Shown: positions 50,007-60,215 of the stretch, piece by piece
How positions within the stretch are numbered: the stretch's first letter is position 1
How the letters are laid out: every line of letters begins with the position of its first letter
Source of the DNA: an uncultured Tateyamaria sp.
GTDB taxonomy: Bacteria > Pseudomonadota > Alphaproteobacteria > Rhodobacterales > Rhodobacteraceae
Assembly: GCA_905480645.1 (NCBI GenBank)
Contig: CAJQRC010000010.1
Span: 184,972 to 248,971 of the forward strand
Direction: 5' to 3'
DNA length: 64,000 nt
Made by a program: the position numbers and the translations under genes
The notes under the pieces: model-generated
The model's input: only the letters and a program-made list of their open reading frames with translations
Told to the model about the DNA's origin: nothing
The model's database searches: none

Positions 50007-51296
50007 ATGTCGGATACCTCCGCCGCATTCGTGCGTACTGAACCGGTGCCGCCATCACCACCACCGTCCTCCGCAATGGGTCCAGTAAAGTGGGCAAAAG
50101 ACAATCTTTTTTCGACACCATTTTATATCTTCCTTACTTTTTTTGCGACATATGTGATCTACCTAATCTTGAGCAACACGCTACCGTGGATGCTCAAAGG
50201 GGTTTGGACCACATCAAGCCTAGCGGAGTGTCGTGAGGTTTTAGATGGAGTATCAGGAGGTTGTTTTTCGATTCTAACAGAACGTTGGAATCAGCTATTA
50301 TTTGGCTTCAAATATCCTGCCGATCAATATTGGCGGCCCGCGCTCACCTTTCTGTTTTTCTTTGCAGCCGCTGCGCCAGTGCTATTCTTTAAAATGCCGC
50401 GTAAATTTCTAATGTTTACAGGAATTTTTCCATTTGTTGCGTACTACTTAATTTGGGGCGGCTCAATCTGGACCCCAATTTTGGTTCTGGTTGGATTGGT
50501 CTTCGGGTATTGGGTATATCGGTTGCTTGTGTCCAAAAGTTTTGCTGCTGGCTTTTTTGGTGGAATTGTAACAGCCATAATTATTTGGGCCGTTGGTGAT
50601 TCTCTCATATCAGATAAGGCTAATGTGGGGGTATTCCTACAGGCGGTGCCATCGCGTGACTTAGGTGGTTTTATGCTCAACATGATGTTGGGTGTGGTTT
50701 GTGTCTCGCTTTCTGTACCCCTAGGCATAGCTCTTGCTCTGGGTCGGCAATCGAATATGCCATTGATAAAGTGGATCTGCGTTGTGTTTATCGAATTCAT
50801 TCGTGGCGTGCCACTGATTACGCTATTATTTGTTGCGTCCGTCATGTTGGCATATTTCTTTCCACCGGGTACTACGACCGATCTATTCTTACGAGTGGTA
50901 ATTATGATCACAGTATTTTCTGGCGCCTACATCGCGGAAGTAATCAGAGGAGGCCTTGCAGCGCTTCCTAGCGGACAATATGAAGCGGCTGACAGCCTGG
51001 GCTTGGATTATGCTCAGGCGATGAGGTTGATCATTTTGCCTCAAGCTCTAAAAATTTCTATTCCTGGTATTGTCAATGTTGCTGTGGGCTTATTTAAGGA
51101 TACCACGCTAGTATCAGTTATCTCAATGTTTGATTTAATTGGTATGATCCGTGGACCCATTTTAGCTGCTACTGAGTGGAACGGAGTATACTGGGAACTT
51201 CTTGGGTTCGCGGCCATTCTCTTCTTCGTCGTATGCTACGGAATCTCACAATATTCGCAGTGGCTTGAGCGGCAACTTGCCACCGATCACCAATAA
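50007..51296 (+). CDS. aapM: General L-amino-acid ABC transporter, permease
   Basis: From the ATG at 50007, just two bases after the aapQ stop and preceded by AAGGAGCGTTGAGC, the protein has 429 residues. Multiple hydrophobic helices are evident. The EAA loop is at SGQYEAADSLGLDYAQAMRL. It is the partner of AapQ (BztC in Rhodobacter) and has the family's extra N-terminal helices. aapP follows after 12 bases. Confidence 0.93.
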   Translation: MSDTSAAFVRTEPVPPSPPPSSAMGPVKWAKDNLFSTPFYIFLTFFATYVIYLILSNTLPWMLKGVWTTSSLAECREVLDGVSGGCFSILTERWNQLLFGFKYPADQYWRPALTFLFFFAAAAPVLFFKMPRKFLMFTGIFPFVAYYLIWGGSIWTPILVLVGLVFGYWVYRLLVSKSFAAGFFGGIVTAIIIWAVGDSLISDKANVGVFLQAVPSRDLGGFMLNMMLGVVCVSLSVPLGIALALGRQSNMPLIKWICVVFIEFIRGVPLITLLFVASVMLAYFFPPGTTTDLFLRVVIMITVFSGAYIAEVIRGGLAALPSGQYEAADSLGLDYAQAMRLIILPQALKISIPGIVNVAVGLFKDTTLVSVISMFDLIGMIRGPILAATEWNGVYWELLGFAAILFFVVCYGISQYSQWLERQLATDHQ

Positions 51297-51308
51297 GGAG
51301 CGGCTGTA

Positions 51309-52076
51309 ATGAACCAACAAGTTGCACAAAATATCTCGAACGAGTTAGCTATTTCAATAGATAAAATGAACAAATGGTTTGGCACATTCCACGTGCTGCG
51401 TGATATTGATCTTACCGTATACCAGGGAGAACGTATAGTCATTGCAGGCCCATCGGGCTCGGGTAAATCAACGTTAATTAGGTGCATCAATGCTCTGGAG
51501 GAACATCAACAGGGCTCTATTACCGTGGATGGTACCTTGCTGTCTTCTGACCTTAAGAATATTGATAAAATACGATCTGAAGTTGGTATGTGTTTCCAGC
51601 ATTTCAACTTATTTCCGCATTTGTCTATCCTTGAGAACTGTACTCTTGCTCCGATCTGGGTGCGTAAAACACCTAAGAAGGAAGCCGAAGATATTGCAAT
51701 GCATTTCCTTGAAAAGGTCAAAATTCCAGATCAGGCAGATAAGTATCCTGGTCAGCTTTCCGGGGGTCAACAACAGCGCGTGGCAATAGCACGTTCGCTT
51801 TGTATGCGACCACGAATAATGCTGTTCGATGAGCCAACGTCGGCCCTAGATCCTGAAATGATCAAGGAAGTCCTCGACACTATGGTTGAGCTTGCTGAGG
51901 AGGGTATGACGATGCTGTGTGTTACCCATGAGATGGGTTTTGCCCGCCAAGTAGCCAACCGGGTGATTTTTATGGACGAGGGGCAAATTATTGAGCAGAA
52001 TGAACCGGAAGAGTTTTTTGATAACCCACAATCTCCTAGAACTCAATTATTCCTTAGTCAAATACTGGGTCACTGA
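51309..52076 (+). CDS. aapP: General L-amino-acid ABC transporter, ATP-binding protein
   Basis: The 255-residue ATPase has Walker [10 protein letters not shown] at residues 47-55, the signature [15 protein letters not shown], Walker [15 protein letters not shown] and the switch region [16 protein letters not shown]. It powers AapQM. It is the last gene of the aapJQMP operon. I see no strong terminator after it before the convergent minus-strand genes. Confidence 0.95.
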   Translation: MNQQVAQNISNELAISIDKMNKWFGTFHVLRDIDLTVYQGERIVIAGPSGSGKSTLIRCINALEEHQQGSITVDGTLLSSDLKNIDKIRSEVGMCFQHFNLFPHLSILENCTLAPIWVRKTPKKEAEDIAMHFLEKVKIPDQADKYPGQLSGGQQQRVAIARSLCMRPRIMLFDEPTSALDPEMIKEVLDTMVELAEEGMTMLCVTHEMGFARQVANRVIFMDEGQIIEQNEPEEFFDNPQSPRTQLFLSQILGH

Positions 52077-52271
52077 AAATTAGCCTGATGAGGTTTATAT
52101 CCTTTGTGGTTCATCAATGTTGAAAACTTATGTGCAGCCTTTGTATTGTCAAAGATCGCTGCCGCGAAAAGCACCGTGGTGCAGTCATAATGAGTTTTGG
52201 TAGCTTTGAGTTATGTTAAATCACTCATTCGTGCATAATCGCTTTTTTAATATTACCAACCGCTTTCTAAT

Positions 52272-52898
52272 CTAAGTAGAAGCCCTCATAAAAGCTTGCA
52301 TATGAAATGCAGACTGTTGGTTGACCCGCCCAAAGCTTCGACTGACCGGACATACCCGTCTAGCTTCGCATCCTAAAGACATACAAGTTTTTCCGCCACT
52401 TGCGGACTTTAGATAAGCTTTGCACTCTGGTACATTGTAATGGTGTTTGTTGCTTAGAGCGTCAACTGGACAGGCGCTGGTACATGGCATATCAATACAG
52501 GCGTGGCATGGATTGGTTTTGGGCAAGCTTTTATGAAATGGGGTAGAAAACTGTAAAGCGCCTCTAATAGAAATCATCAGACCAGCGCGTTCATGTATCA
52601 TCATACCGGTCGGACTCTGCCAGAATTGACCCGTTTCCAAGGCCCAAGATATGAATGGAGCGTATGGTGGCCCGTCTGAGGGAAAGATAGATGTTGCTCC
52701 GGAGTGCGCAGCAATTTCGTTTAATACGCGTTTTGACCAGCGGTCTACTGGATCTTTAATATCGTCTTTAGACTCAGGGCTTTGGGAAAATATTTTCCAC
52801 CAGTGTTTATCTGCACCAACGAGAACGATTGTACCAGTACTACCCATAATAAATAATCCGTGGGAAACAACTTCACTTTCAATCTGCTCAAAATTCAT
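52272..52898 (-). CDS. Ferredoxin-like 4Fe-4S double-cluster protein
   Basis: The ATG at 52898 overlaps the stop of the upstream gene (ATGA) and gives 208 residues starting MNFEQIESEVVSHGLFIMGS. A longer frame to 52958 would overlap that gene by 64 bases. The C-terminal half has C-x2-C-x4-C-x3-CP (CHACIDMPCTSACP), then further cysteines ending CMSLGCEARRVCPV. This fits two [4Fe-4S] clusters arranged as in the QueG C-terminus. The catalytic cobalamin domain of QueG is absent. Similar short proteins occur in Rhodobacteraceae without known function. Coupling to a di-iron hydroxylase-like gene hints at electron delivery, which is inference. Confidence 0.8.
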   Translation of the reverse strand: MNFEQIESEVVSHGLFIMGSTGTIVLVGADKHWWKIFSQSPESKDDIKDPVDRWSKRVLNEIAAHSGATSIFPSDGPPYAPFISWALETGQFWQSPTGMMIHERAGLMISIRGALQFSTPFHKSLPKTNPCHACIDMPCTSACPVDALSNKHHYNVPECKAYLKSASGGKTCMSLGCEARRVCPVSRSFGRVNQQSAFHMQAFMRAST

Positions 52899-53689
52899 TT
52901 GCGCGTAAAAGGCAACAACAGGCTCCATACAAATCTTGATGGACGGTCGTCTTGCCATTCGAGACCAACCTGCATGTGTTCGTGGCCCATAGCGGGTTCA
53001 GAGATATAGGTGCCAAACATATGATCCCAGATTGATAAGGCAAAGCCATAGTTATTATCGTGTTCTGTTCGTTGTGCTGAATGATGAATACGATGCATGT
53101 CAGGGGTAACCAAGATCTTGCGTAAAAAGATATCTAACGGCAGTGGCAAACGAATGTTTGCATGATTGAACATGGCGGTTCCATTCAAAATTATTTCGAA
53201 AAGAATTATAGCGATCACGCTAGGACCAAGAAGGTAAACAAGCGTTATTTTTAGGATCATTGATAATCCAATTTCTATTGGATGAAACCGTATAGCTGTG
53301 CTTACATCCATTTCAGTATCGGCATGGTGGACGCTATGTATTCGCCATAGAAGCGGCACTTTATGAGTAATTAAATGCTGTGCCCAGATTGCAAAATCAA
53401 GTACAAGAATAGCAATAATTACTTCTATCCATACTGGCATTTGCATCATATTCAGTATGCCCCAGCTGTGGGTATTGGCATCAATGGCCGCTCCAACGGC
53501 TAACAAAGGCATTAATGTAGCAAGGACGCGTAGGAGTAAAAAATTAGCAAATGTGAAAGCCCAATTGGTAGCCCACCTCTGCTGTCTCTTTTGTCTGCGC
53601 TGCCGTCTTGGTATGAAGGTCTCAATTAATGCAATGATTACAAATAGGCCCACAAAAATCGTCAAGCGTATAAGTGTTTCATGTTCCAT
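52895..53689 (-). CDS. Sterol desaturase/fatty acid hydroxylase family membrane protein
   Basis: The 264-residue membrane protein has several hydrophobic helices. Its histidine motifs match the di-iron fatty acid hydroxylase superfamily: HLITH (105-109), HSVHH (118-122), NHANI (176), and HRIHH (199-203) with His210. Members hydroxylate or desaturate lipids or sterols at the membrane, and the substrate is not predictable here. It is the gene upstream of, and coupled to, the Fe-S protein, and is preceded by argB on the same strand. Confidence 0.88.
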   Translation of the reverse strand: MEHETLIRLTIFVGLFVIIALIETFIPRRQRRQKRQQRWATNWAFTFANFLLLRVLATLMPLLAVGAAIDANTHSWGILNMMQMPVWIEVIIAILVLDFAIWAQHLITHKVPLLWRIHSVHHADTEMDVSTAIRFHPIEIGLSMILKITLVYLLGPSVIAIILFEIILNGTAMFNHANIRLPLPLDIFLRKILVTPDMHRIHHSAQRTEHDNNYGFALSIWDHMFGTYISEPAMGHEHMQVGLEWQDDRPSRFVWSLLLPFTRK

Positions 53690-53747
53690 AGCTGCAATAT
53701 TAATTAACTCAGCAAAGTGTGCAATGCGGTCTGCTGACGCGTTAGTG

Positions 53748-54611
53748 TCAACGCGGTCGGATTATTGAACCGGCGCCGTGATCTGTAAATAGTTCAAGTA
53801 AACATGCATTAGAAGCGCGCCCGTCAATAATCACAACAGCTCGAACACCGCTTGCAATAGCATCTAAAGCAGTTTCTGTTTTGGGAATCATTCCACCAGA
53901 AATTGTACCATCTAGTGTCATTTTTCTGATCTGACTGGCTGTTAGATCAGTAACAACTTCACCTATGTCATTTTTTACACCGGAAACATCCGTCAATAAA
54001 AGTAATCGGTCCGCTTTCAGGGCGCCTGCAATGGCGCCTGCTGCTGTATCACCATTAACATTGTAGGTTTCACCTTTATGACCAGCTCCTAAGGGTGCAA
54101 TAACAGGTATCATTGACTGATCGAAGAGAGTGCGTAGTATACTAGGGTCCATTTGTTTGGGTGTGCCGACAAGGCCTAAATCCTGATCAGTTTGTTCACA
54201 AATCATTAAGTTAGCATCCTTGCCCGATAAACCAACTGCGCGACCACCAGCAACATTAATGGCTTGTACAATCTTTTTATTGACGACACCTGATAGCACC
54301 ATCTCAACGACTTCCATGGTTGCATGGTCAGTTACACGTTTACCGTCTATAAAATTTGATTTTATATTCAACCTTTGGAGCATTTCGTTGATCATTGGAC
54401 CACCACCATGGATGATCACTGGATTAACGCCAACTTGTCGCATCAAAACAACGTCATTAGCAAAGTTTTTCATGGCTTGATCACTGCCCATGGCGTGTCC
54501 ACCGAGTTTGATCACAACCGTTGCGCCAGCATAGCGCTGCATATAGGGTAGTGCTTGACTGAGGGTCCGAGCCGTTGCGATCCAATCGCGATTCATACTT
54601 TGTGTCTTCAT
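53748..54611 (-). CDS. argB: Acetylglutamate kinase
   Basis: The 287-residue protein phosphorylates N-acetylglutamate in arginine biosynthesis. Amino-acid kinase signatures are clear: [11 protein letters not shown] (about 32-42), [13 protein letters not shown], and [20 protein letters not shown]. The C-terminal region includes [20 protein letters not shown] and [14 protein letters not shown]. The length fits the arginine-sensitive hexameric type. The start at [14 protein letters not shown] follows the family. Confidence 0.96.
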   Translation of the reverse strand: MKTQSMNRDWIATARTLSQALPYMQRYAGATVVIKLGGHAMGSDQAMKNFANDVVLMRQVGVNPVIIHGGGPMINEMLQRLNIKSNFIDGKRVTDHATMEVVEMVLSGVVNKKIVQAINVAGGRAVGLSGKDANLMICEQTDQDLGLVGTPKQMDPSILRTLFDQSMIPVIAPLGAGHKGETYNVNGDTAAGAIAGALKADRLLLLTDVSGVKNDIGEVVTDLTASQIRKMTLDGTISGGMIPKTETALDAIASGVRAVVIIDGRASNACLLELFTDHGAGSIIRPR

Positions 54612-54693
54612 TTTGATTTATAATTGTAAAAACTAAATTACTTTTGCCTGACTTGTAAGTAGAAGCCAAGAATTGAATAACAGAAACTTAAGT

Positions 54694-55347
54694 TTACACC
54701 AGACCCGCAATAATAGAGCGCAGTGTCGGTATCCCGTCACCTTTTTCACTTGAAGTTAATACAATCTCCGGGAATGCGGCAGGATGTTTTGCGAGTGAAA
54801 CGCGAGTCTTATCTATAACTTTCTGGCATTCTGCTATTTTTATTTTGTCAGCTTTTGTCATCACACATTGAAAAGTTACAGCAGCAGCATCGAGTAAGGC
54901 CATAATCTCTTCATCCACTTTTTTAATGCCGTGTCGCGTATCAATTAGAACAAAAGCCCTTCTCAGTGTTTGGCGACCTGATAGGTATTTTTTCAAAAGT
55001 GTCTGCCATTTCTCGACTACTGGTAATGGTGCGTTTGCATAGCCATAGCCAGGAAGATCAACCAAATAGTGTTTATCTCCTGCAGTGAAAAAGTTAATTT
55101 CCTGTGTTCGACCAGGAGTGTTGGATGCTCTTGCTAACCCTTTGCGGCCAGTCAGCGCATTAATAAGGCTGGATTTACCAACGTTAGAACGCCCAGCAAA
55201 GCAAATCTCCATTCTGTCGGCCGGTGGTAAGCCCGACATTGCGACAACGCCTTTTACGAAATTGGTTTCGCCTGCAAACAATAACCGACCCCTTTCTTGA
55301 GTTTCAGGATCTGGTTTCTCTGTTAGCGTGAATGGCAACTGTATCAT
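54694..55347 (-). CDS. engB: Ribosome biogenesis GTP-binding protein YihA/EngB
   Basis: This 217-residue GTPase contributes to 50S assembly. The P-loop is GRSNVGKSSLINAL, followed by ASNTPGRTQEINFF (switch region), DLPGYGYANAP (G3) and TKADKIK (G4). An N-terminal extension of about 55 residues before the P-loop is longer than in Escherichia coli, as in relatives. It overlaps the MOSC gene by four bases (ATGA), and argB follows after 82 bases. Confidence 0.95.
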   Translation of the reverse strand: MIQLPFTLTEKPDPETQERGRLLFAGETNFVKGVVAMSGLPPADRMEICFAGRSNVGKSSLINALTGRKGLARASNTPGRTQEINFFTAGDKHYLVDLPGYGYANAPLPVVEKWQTLLKKYLSGRQTLRRAFVLIDTRHGIKKVDEEIMALLDAAAVTFQCVMTKADKIKIAECQKVIDKTRVSLAKHPAAFPEIVLTSSEKGDGIPTLRSIIAGLV

Positions 55348-56081
55348 AACTTTTTCACTTTATCCCCAACACGCAAAACGCCTGACTTCAGTACTTCACA
55401 TCTCACTGAAAAATCCTGATGTCCGAAGGATGCCAGAGCTTCAAGCGTATCAGTGTCGCGTTTGCCTGTTTCAGGGTTAACCGTTGTTGCAAGACACCGG
55501 TCAGTACGTTCGCGAGGTCGCAACACAGCAGCGCCAACCTGTATCTCGGAACCTATCCAGTCAAACTCTACCCATGGCGTTTGATTGTCAAACCAGATAT
55601 TTCCACGCCAACGGTGGATAGAAATATTATTGCCTATTTTTTTTTCAATCGCCCGATGGGACGCTAGGTTACACAACGTCACGGACGGAAAATCGCTATC
55701 GGTGTACCCACGTTGGCCTAGCCGCATGATATGAGAGGGCATAGCGCGATTCTTAGGCACCAGTGATTCTGTCCACCTAATTAGCGCATTTGGGTTTATG
55801 TCTGGATTAAAAGTTAGATCAGAACACTTAGGGTGAGAAAGGGTCAAATCACCTGTTGTCTCATCGAAGACAGAAGTGATGGCCATAAGTTCGGGCGCTT
55901 TCGACACGCGACTGAAATTTGCACACTGTGCCCATTTACCGATTGTCGCCGTTGCATTGTCATGGGCAACTGCCCAAAGACGATCCAATGGCATGGATTC
56001 CCCTGCTTTTAAATTAACGGATTTAAGTAATTCGCGTCCGTGACTTTTAATAGGGTGTCTCCAAATACTTTTGACTTCCAT
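55344..56081 (-). CDS. MOSC domain-containing protein
   Basis: The 245-residue protein has an N-terminal beta-barrel domain (MEVKSIWRHPIKSHGRELLK, then LDRLWAVAHDNATA) and a C-terminal MOSC domain. The latter shows WRGNIWFDNQTPWVEFDWIG and RTDRCLATTVNPETGKRDTD, with the conserved Cys in the RCLATTVNP segment. MOSC proteins handle molybdenum cofactor sulphur or detoxify N-hydroxylated compounds (YcbX/mARC). Its start overlaps the yidC stop by one base, and the stop overlaps engB. A conserved but not understood neighbourhood. Confidence 0.9.
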   Translation of the reverse strand: MEVKSIWRHPIKSHGRELLKSVNLKAGESMPLDRLWAVAHDNATATIGKWAQCANFSRVSKAPELMAITSVFDETTGDLTLSHPKCSDLTFNPDINPNALIRWTESLVPKNRAMPSHIMRLGQRGYTDSDFPSVTLCNLASHRAIEKKIGNNISIHRWRGNIWFDNQTPWVEFDWIGSEIQVGAAVLRPRERTDRCLATTVNPETGKRDTDTLEALASFGHQDFSVRCEVLKSGVLRVGDKVKKL

Positions 56082-57904
56082 TACTTTTTGTCCGCTTTAG
56101 TTCGCTTTTTGAAGCCAGATCTGATGTTACCCAACAGGTCAGGTTTGTAGCCCTGACTCCTCATAATTAGATACTGTTGCGTAAACGTTATAGTGTTGTT
56201 GGCAATCCAGTAAACGACTAAACCGCTGGCAAATCCCCCAAGCATGAACATAAACACCCATGGCATCCAAGCAAAAATCATTTGCTGCGTGGGATCAGTA
56301 GGTGCAGGATTCAGCTTTTGCTGCACCCACATTGAAATACCCAAAAGCAACGGCAAAATACCAATGAAAATAAGCGCCATTATCGAGCCAGGGTCTGGAG
56401 CAGCGACTGGTAGTAAGCCAAATAGGTTCAACAGTGAAGTTGGATCGGGAGCGCTTAGGTCTTGAAAGGGTCCAAAGAACGGTGCGTGTCGTAATTCTAT
56501 TGTAACAAATATTACTTTATATAGAGAGAAAAAGATTGGAATTTGTAAAAGGATTGGTAAGCAACCTGCTGCTGGATTAACTTTTTCCTTTTTGTATAAT
56601 CCCATCATACCTTGCTGCATCTTTTGACGGTCATCGCCGGCGGCTTCTTTCAACGCTTCCATTTGTGGCTGGAGTTCTTTCATCTTTGCCATAGACACAT
56701 ATGACTTGTACGCAAGGGGAAACAGAATTGCTTTGATTATCAGAGTAAGCCCAATAATTGACCAACCCATATTACCAATTAACTTGTTAAGCTCATGTAA
56801 CAGCCAAAAAATTGGTTTTGTAAGAAAGAAAAACCATCCCCAATCAATTGAGTCGATAAAACCTTCCACGCCCGCGGCTTGATAGTCACGGATGGTTGCC
56901 CATTCCTTTGCGCCAGCAAAGAGTTGAGTTGTCACGGACACTACTTCCCCTGATGCAATTGTAAGTGTTGGAAGAACAGCCTCTGCCTGATAAATATCAC
57001 GTCGCTCGTCGTATTTGATCACTTGCCTAAATGCTGAGCCGGGCTGTGGGATGAGGGTACTCATCCAATAGTGATCAGTAAAACCAATCCATCCGTTTTG
57101 CTTGACTGATGTGGTTTCTGACCGTGCGCCTTGACGGGGATCAAATTCGTATTCTGGGATATCGTCCCAGTCCAACTCGCTTAGTTTCCCGTCAGCCATT
57201 GATACGACGCCTTCATGCAGAATGAAGAAGTTCTTAAGTTCGGGTGGTAGACCGTGCCTAGCTATTAATCCATATGGAGCCATACCCACAGCAACGTTGG
57301 AATCGTTAATCACGCTCTGAGTTATTGTAAACATGTATTCCGAATCGATGGCTATTTCACGGGTAAAAGTTTGACCTACACCGTTTGACCATTCTAATTG
57401 TACAGGTGAATCTATGCCAAGTTTTGAACCATTGGATATCTGCCACTCTGTGTTAGGCCCAGGCACACTTTCAGGTTCCACACCTGCGCTGGGCGCCCAG
57501 CCGTACAGAGCATATTGAGCGCCATCTGAGCCAACGGGCTTTAGCAGTGTAACGATGGCAGAATTTTTACTTAAGCTGACTCGATAATCGTTAAGTTTAA
57601 GGTCGTCGATGCGGCCGCCTAGTAATGAAATAGATCCACTTAAGCGTGGAGTATCAATCTCCACCCTTGGGGTATTAGCTTTTGTTCCGGTGCCGGTAGA
57701 GGTGATGGAATCAGTCTGATTGGTGATGCTTTCAGTTATGGCATTGGGTGCTGTAGCAGTTTCATCAACCAGCGCAGCGTCCTCGGACGATGTCGCTTCC
57801 TGAGATATGTCCGGTTCTGGCGGAGGAAATAGTACAAACCACACTAAAATAACGATGAAGCTTAGCGCTGTTGCAAGAATAAGGTTCTTGTTTTGATCGT
57901 CCAT
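56081..57904 (-). CDS. yidC: Membrane protein insertase YidC
   Basis: The ATG at 57904 gives 607 residues beginning MDDQNKNLILATALSFIVIL. A longer frame to 58027 lacks the family start. After the first membrane anchor (about 8-28) comes a large periplasmic domain (to about residue 350), then five membrane helices with MGWSIIGLTLIIKAILFPLA. The cytoplasmic coiled-coil segment is MAKMKELQPQMEALKEAAGD, and the tail is basic. YidC inserts membrane proteins alone or with SecYEG. It heads a coupled run with MOSC and engB. Confidence 0.96.
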   Translation of the reverse strand: MDDQNKNLILATALSFIVILVWFVLFPPPEPDISQEATSSEDAALVDETATAPNAITESITNQTDSITSTGTGTKANTPRVEIDTPRLSGSISLLGGRIDDLKLNDYRVSLSKNSAIVTLLKPVGSDGAQYALYGWAPSAGVEPESVPGPNTEWQISNGSKLGIDSPVQLEWSNGVGQTFTREIAIDSEYMFTITQSVINDSNVAVGMAPYGLIARHGLPPELKNFFILHEGVVSMADGKLSELDWDDIPEYEFDPRQGARSETTSVKQNGWIGFTDHYWMSTLIPQPGSAFRQVIKYDERRDIYQAEAVLPTLTIASGEVVSVTTQLFAGAKEWATIRDYQAAGVEGFIDSIDWGWFFFLTKPIFWLLHELNKLIGNMGWSIIGLTLIIKAILFPLAYKSYVSMAKMKELQPQMEALKEAAGDDRQKMQQGMMGLYKKEKVNPAAGCLPILLQIPIFFSLYKVIFVTIELRHAPFFGPFQDLSAPDPTSLLNLFGLLPVAAPDPGSIMALIFIGILPLLLGISMWVQQKLNPAPTDPTQQMIFAWMPWVFMFMLGGFASGLVVYWIANNTITFTQQYLIMRSQGYKPDLLGNIRSGFKKRTKADKK

Positions 57905-58197
57905 TGGGGACCGCCACCTGCTATATAAACTTTTGTCGGGTTTCAACAGAGTGCAAGCCCAAAGGTCAAGCAGATTCGCCAATTTTAGAGTTATATCATT
58001 CTTTTGTGTCACTATTTTTGTGGCCAATGGTGCAACAAAAAAAACGACTCCCGTTTAACCTCTTAACTATTTTGGATTGCGCAATATGCCTGTCGTATGA
58101 ATGTAATTTTTGACGGCTGTTATGGTTTTTTCTTTCACCTATAATTCAACGGGAACTAGTCTGTTTTTCTCTTCTCGCCCGTCGTAAATACACTTTG

Positions 58198-59055
58198 TTA
58201 AATGGGACCGTTTTTTTGATTACGATCTAGGGCTTTGAAGTCAAATAGTGTCGAGTCCAACAAATGTGATGGACGTGCATTCATTAAGGACCGGAACATG
58301 ATCTGCCGTCGGCCTGGGCTGTTGTTTTCCCACTCGTCAAGTATTCTCTTGACCTGTTTGCGTTGTAAACCGTCCTGACTTCCGCACAGGTCACAAGGAA
58401 TAATGGGATAATTCAACGCCTTGGCGAATTTACTACAATCTAGTTCAGAGACATGAGCTAAAGGGCGTAAAACAATTAGATCGCCTTCTTCGTTTAAAAG
58501 TTTGGGAGGCATAGTTGCTAAACGCCCACCATGAAACAAATTCATGAAAAAAGTTTCAAGAATGTCATCACGATGGTGACCAAGAACCACTGCCGAGCAA
58601 CCCTCTTCGCGTGCTACTCGGTATAAATTTCCTCGCCGCAATCGTGAACAAAGGGCACAGAAAGTCTGGCCTTTAGGGATTTTATCAATAACAATTGAGT
58701 AAGTGTCTTGGTATTCGATCCGATGTGCAACTCCCATTTTCTCTAAAAACTCAGGTAATACCGTTGTCGGAAAGCCTGGCTGTCCTTGGTCTAGATTACA
58801 TGCCAATATGTCGACGGGTAGTAATCCGCGCCACTGCAGTTCATGTAAAACAGCCAAAAGGGTATAACTATCTTTGCCACCGGACAGGCACACTAACCAG
58901 CGGGCACGGCGCCCGCTTTCGCTTTTTTTAAGCATTCCGTATTGCTCAATTACCTCACGAGTTTGACGTACAATTCGTTTGCGCAATTTTTTGAATTCAG
59001 TGGTTGAAGGGGCATCTGCGAACAGTGCATGGATGTGCTTACTTACGTCCAGCAT
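58198..59055 (-). CDS. ttcA: tRNA 2-thiocytidine biosynthesis protein TtcA
   Basis: The 285-residue enzyme adds sulphur to C32 of certain tRNAs. The PP-loop SGGKDS is at residues 58-63. The cysteine pairs are CALC (133-136) and CDLC (221-224), with HRDD at 161-164, which fits the [4Fe-4S]-dependent TtcA family. It lies between yidC and yidD in this order, as in Rhodobacterales. About 290 bases without a gene separate it from yidC. Confidence 0.92.
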   Translation of the reverse strand: MLDVSKHIHALFADAPSTTEFKKLRKRIVRQTREVIEQYGMLKKSESGRRARWLVCLSGGKDSYTLLAVLHELQWRGLLPVDILACNLDQGQPGFPTTVLPEFLEKMGVAHRIEYQDTYSIVIDKIPKGQTFCALCSRLRRGNLYRVAREEGCSAVVLGHHRDDILETFFMNLFHGGRLATMPPKLLNEEGDLIVLRPLAHVSELDCSKFAKALNYPIIPCDLCGSQDGLQRKQVKRILDEWENNSPGRRQIMFRSLMNARPSHLLDSTLFDFKALDRNQKNGPI

Positions 59056-59169
59056 AGTGCATCCTTTATATTCTTATCGTATTGGTTATATGCAAATTAA
59101 TTCTGTAACCAACAGGTAGCTAGATTGAAAAGTTTCATTCTCTGGTTATTTTCTGGATTAAGTCGCATT

Positions 59170-59412
59170 TTATGGATCTTTTAGGTCAGTATTTTTGCGC
59201 ACGGGATCATAGCCATCCCCACCCCAAGGATGGCACCGGATAATCCGTTTTAAAGTCAAATGCGCGCCCTTTAAAGCGCCATATTCACGTAAGGCTTCCA
59301 GCGCGTATGAGCTACATGTTGGTTGATACCTACAATTGAACCCCACCCAAGATGAAAAAAATAAACGGTAGGCATACACTGGTAACGCAAAAATAAAGGC
59401 TAACGGTGTCAT
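59170..59412 (-). CDS. yidD: Membrane protein insertion efficiency factor YidD
   Basis: The 80-residue protein has the YidD pattern: [20 protein letters not shown] near residues 14-33, then [20 protein letters not shown] and [12 protein letters not shown]. It is associated with the YidC pathway at the inner membrane. It overlaps the rnpA stop by four bases. Its order after rpmH-rnpA is a common bacterial cluster. Confidence 0.95.
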   Translation of the reverse strand: MTPLAFIFALPVYAYRLFFSSWVGFNCRYQPTCSSYALEALREYGALKGAHLTLKRIIRCHPWGGDGYDPVRKNTDLKDP

Positions 59413-59804
59413 AATGTTTTTACTACAATCGCACGCAGGTCTTTGAGCATCTTGTCAAATGGAAGCTTAACAGTTTCCCTAGCGCGACCAATTAATACAT
59501 AATCAGTGCCGGCCTCGCCACTTTCGGTAATAACCAAACGAGCAATTTCACGCAACCGACGTTTAGCACGGTTGCGAGCGACTGCGTTTCCAACTTTTTT
59601 TGAACATGTACAGCCAAATCTAACCAAATGATCTGACTTATGCGAATAGATTTGCAGAATAAACCCAGGCGCAACAAAGCTTTTCGATCTAGCCGCCCGA
59701 AGAAAATCGGATCGTTTTCTCAGGATCTTTAACCGAGGTTTCGATGTTAAAGAAGTTACTTCTGTAACCGATGTTTTGGTGGAGAGTAAATCCATTAATT
59801 TCAT
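59409..59804 (-). CDS. rnpA: Ribonuclease P protein component
   Basis: Starting at the ATG at 59804, 19 bases after the rpmH stop, the protein has 131 residues ([20 protein letters not shown]). A second ATG at 59795 is possible, and the longer frame to 59930 runs through rpmH and is excluded. [13 protein letters not shown] opens the conserved domain, and the RNA-contacting motif is [15 protein letters not shown]. It assists the P RNA in 5' tRNA maturation. Confidence 0.92.
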   Translation of the reverse strand: MKLMDLLSTKTSVTEVTSLTSKPRLKILRKRSDFLRAARSKSFVAPGFILQIYSHKSDHLVRFGCTCSKKVGNAVARNRAKRRLREIARLVITESGEAGTDYVLIGRARETVKLPFDKMLKDLRAIVVKTL

Positions 59805-59823
59805 AAATAGCCGTTTAAGACAC

Positions 59824-59958
59824 TTACGCGCTAAGTGACTTTCTACCATGAGCACGACGAGCGTTAAGGATTTTGCGACCAGCTTTGGTAGCCATGCGTG
59901 CGCGGAAACCGTGGCGCCGCTTGCGCACAAGGTTTGACGGTTGATAAGTGCGTTTCAT
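59824..59958 (-). CDS. rpmH: 50S ribosomal protein L34
   Basis: The 44-residue basic protein starts [20 protein letters not shown] and ends GRKSLSA, a canonical L34. It was found by reading the minus strand, and its frame lies under the false longer rnpA frame. It is the first gene of the rpmH-rnpA-yidD cluster, with rnpA 19 bases downstream. No dnaA gene or clear DnaA-box cluster adjoins it, unlike in many other bacteria. Confidence 0.97.
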   Translation of the reverse strand: MKRTYQPSNLVRKRRHGFRARMATKAGRKILNARRAHGRKSLSA

Positions 59959-60025
59959 CGCATTCACTCCAGATCTGTTAGCCCTTTTGCCCACGACTCT
60001 CTAACGCAGACAATAACGAATGTGT

Positions 60026-60054
60026 GCTCTAACCGCGCAGTCCACGCAAGTCAA
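60026..60054 (-). promoter_or_regulatory. Candidate promoter for rpmH-rnpA-yidD
   Basis: On the minus strand TTGACT (60054-60049) and TAGAGC (60031-60026) are spaced by 17 bases, giving a leader of about 60 bases before rpmH. The -35 is strong and the -10 moderate. Confidence 0.4.
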
Positions 60055-60169
60055 ACCCTCGATTGAATAATTCACACTTTTTGCAACATATGAAGCCCAT
60101 AACAGCAGTTGTGTTTCATGATTAAGGTGATCTAGAGTTTATCTGCACAAAAATGTTTATTCGTAATCA

Positions 60170-60181
60170 ATCACGCGTGAT
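60170..60181. promoter_or_regulatory. 12-base palindrome, candidate operator
   Basis: ATCACGCGTGAT is perfectly self-complementary. It lies in the divergent region between rpmH and the TVP38 gene, about 85 bases before the latter. Size and position suit a dimeric repressor or activator, but no binding protein is known. Confidence 0.35.
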
Positions 60182-60215
60182 GTGTCTATTTTATTTATTT
60201 TTTTAGGAGCATCTT

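Noticed and set aside
57905..58027. 41-codon upstream extension of yidC
   Set aside because: YidC begins at the membrane anchor (MDDQNKNLILATA). The extension has no family match.
59805..59930. Upstream extension of rnpA
   Set aside because: It runs through rpmH in another frame. L34 is unmistakable there.
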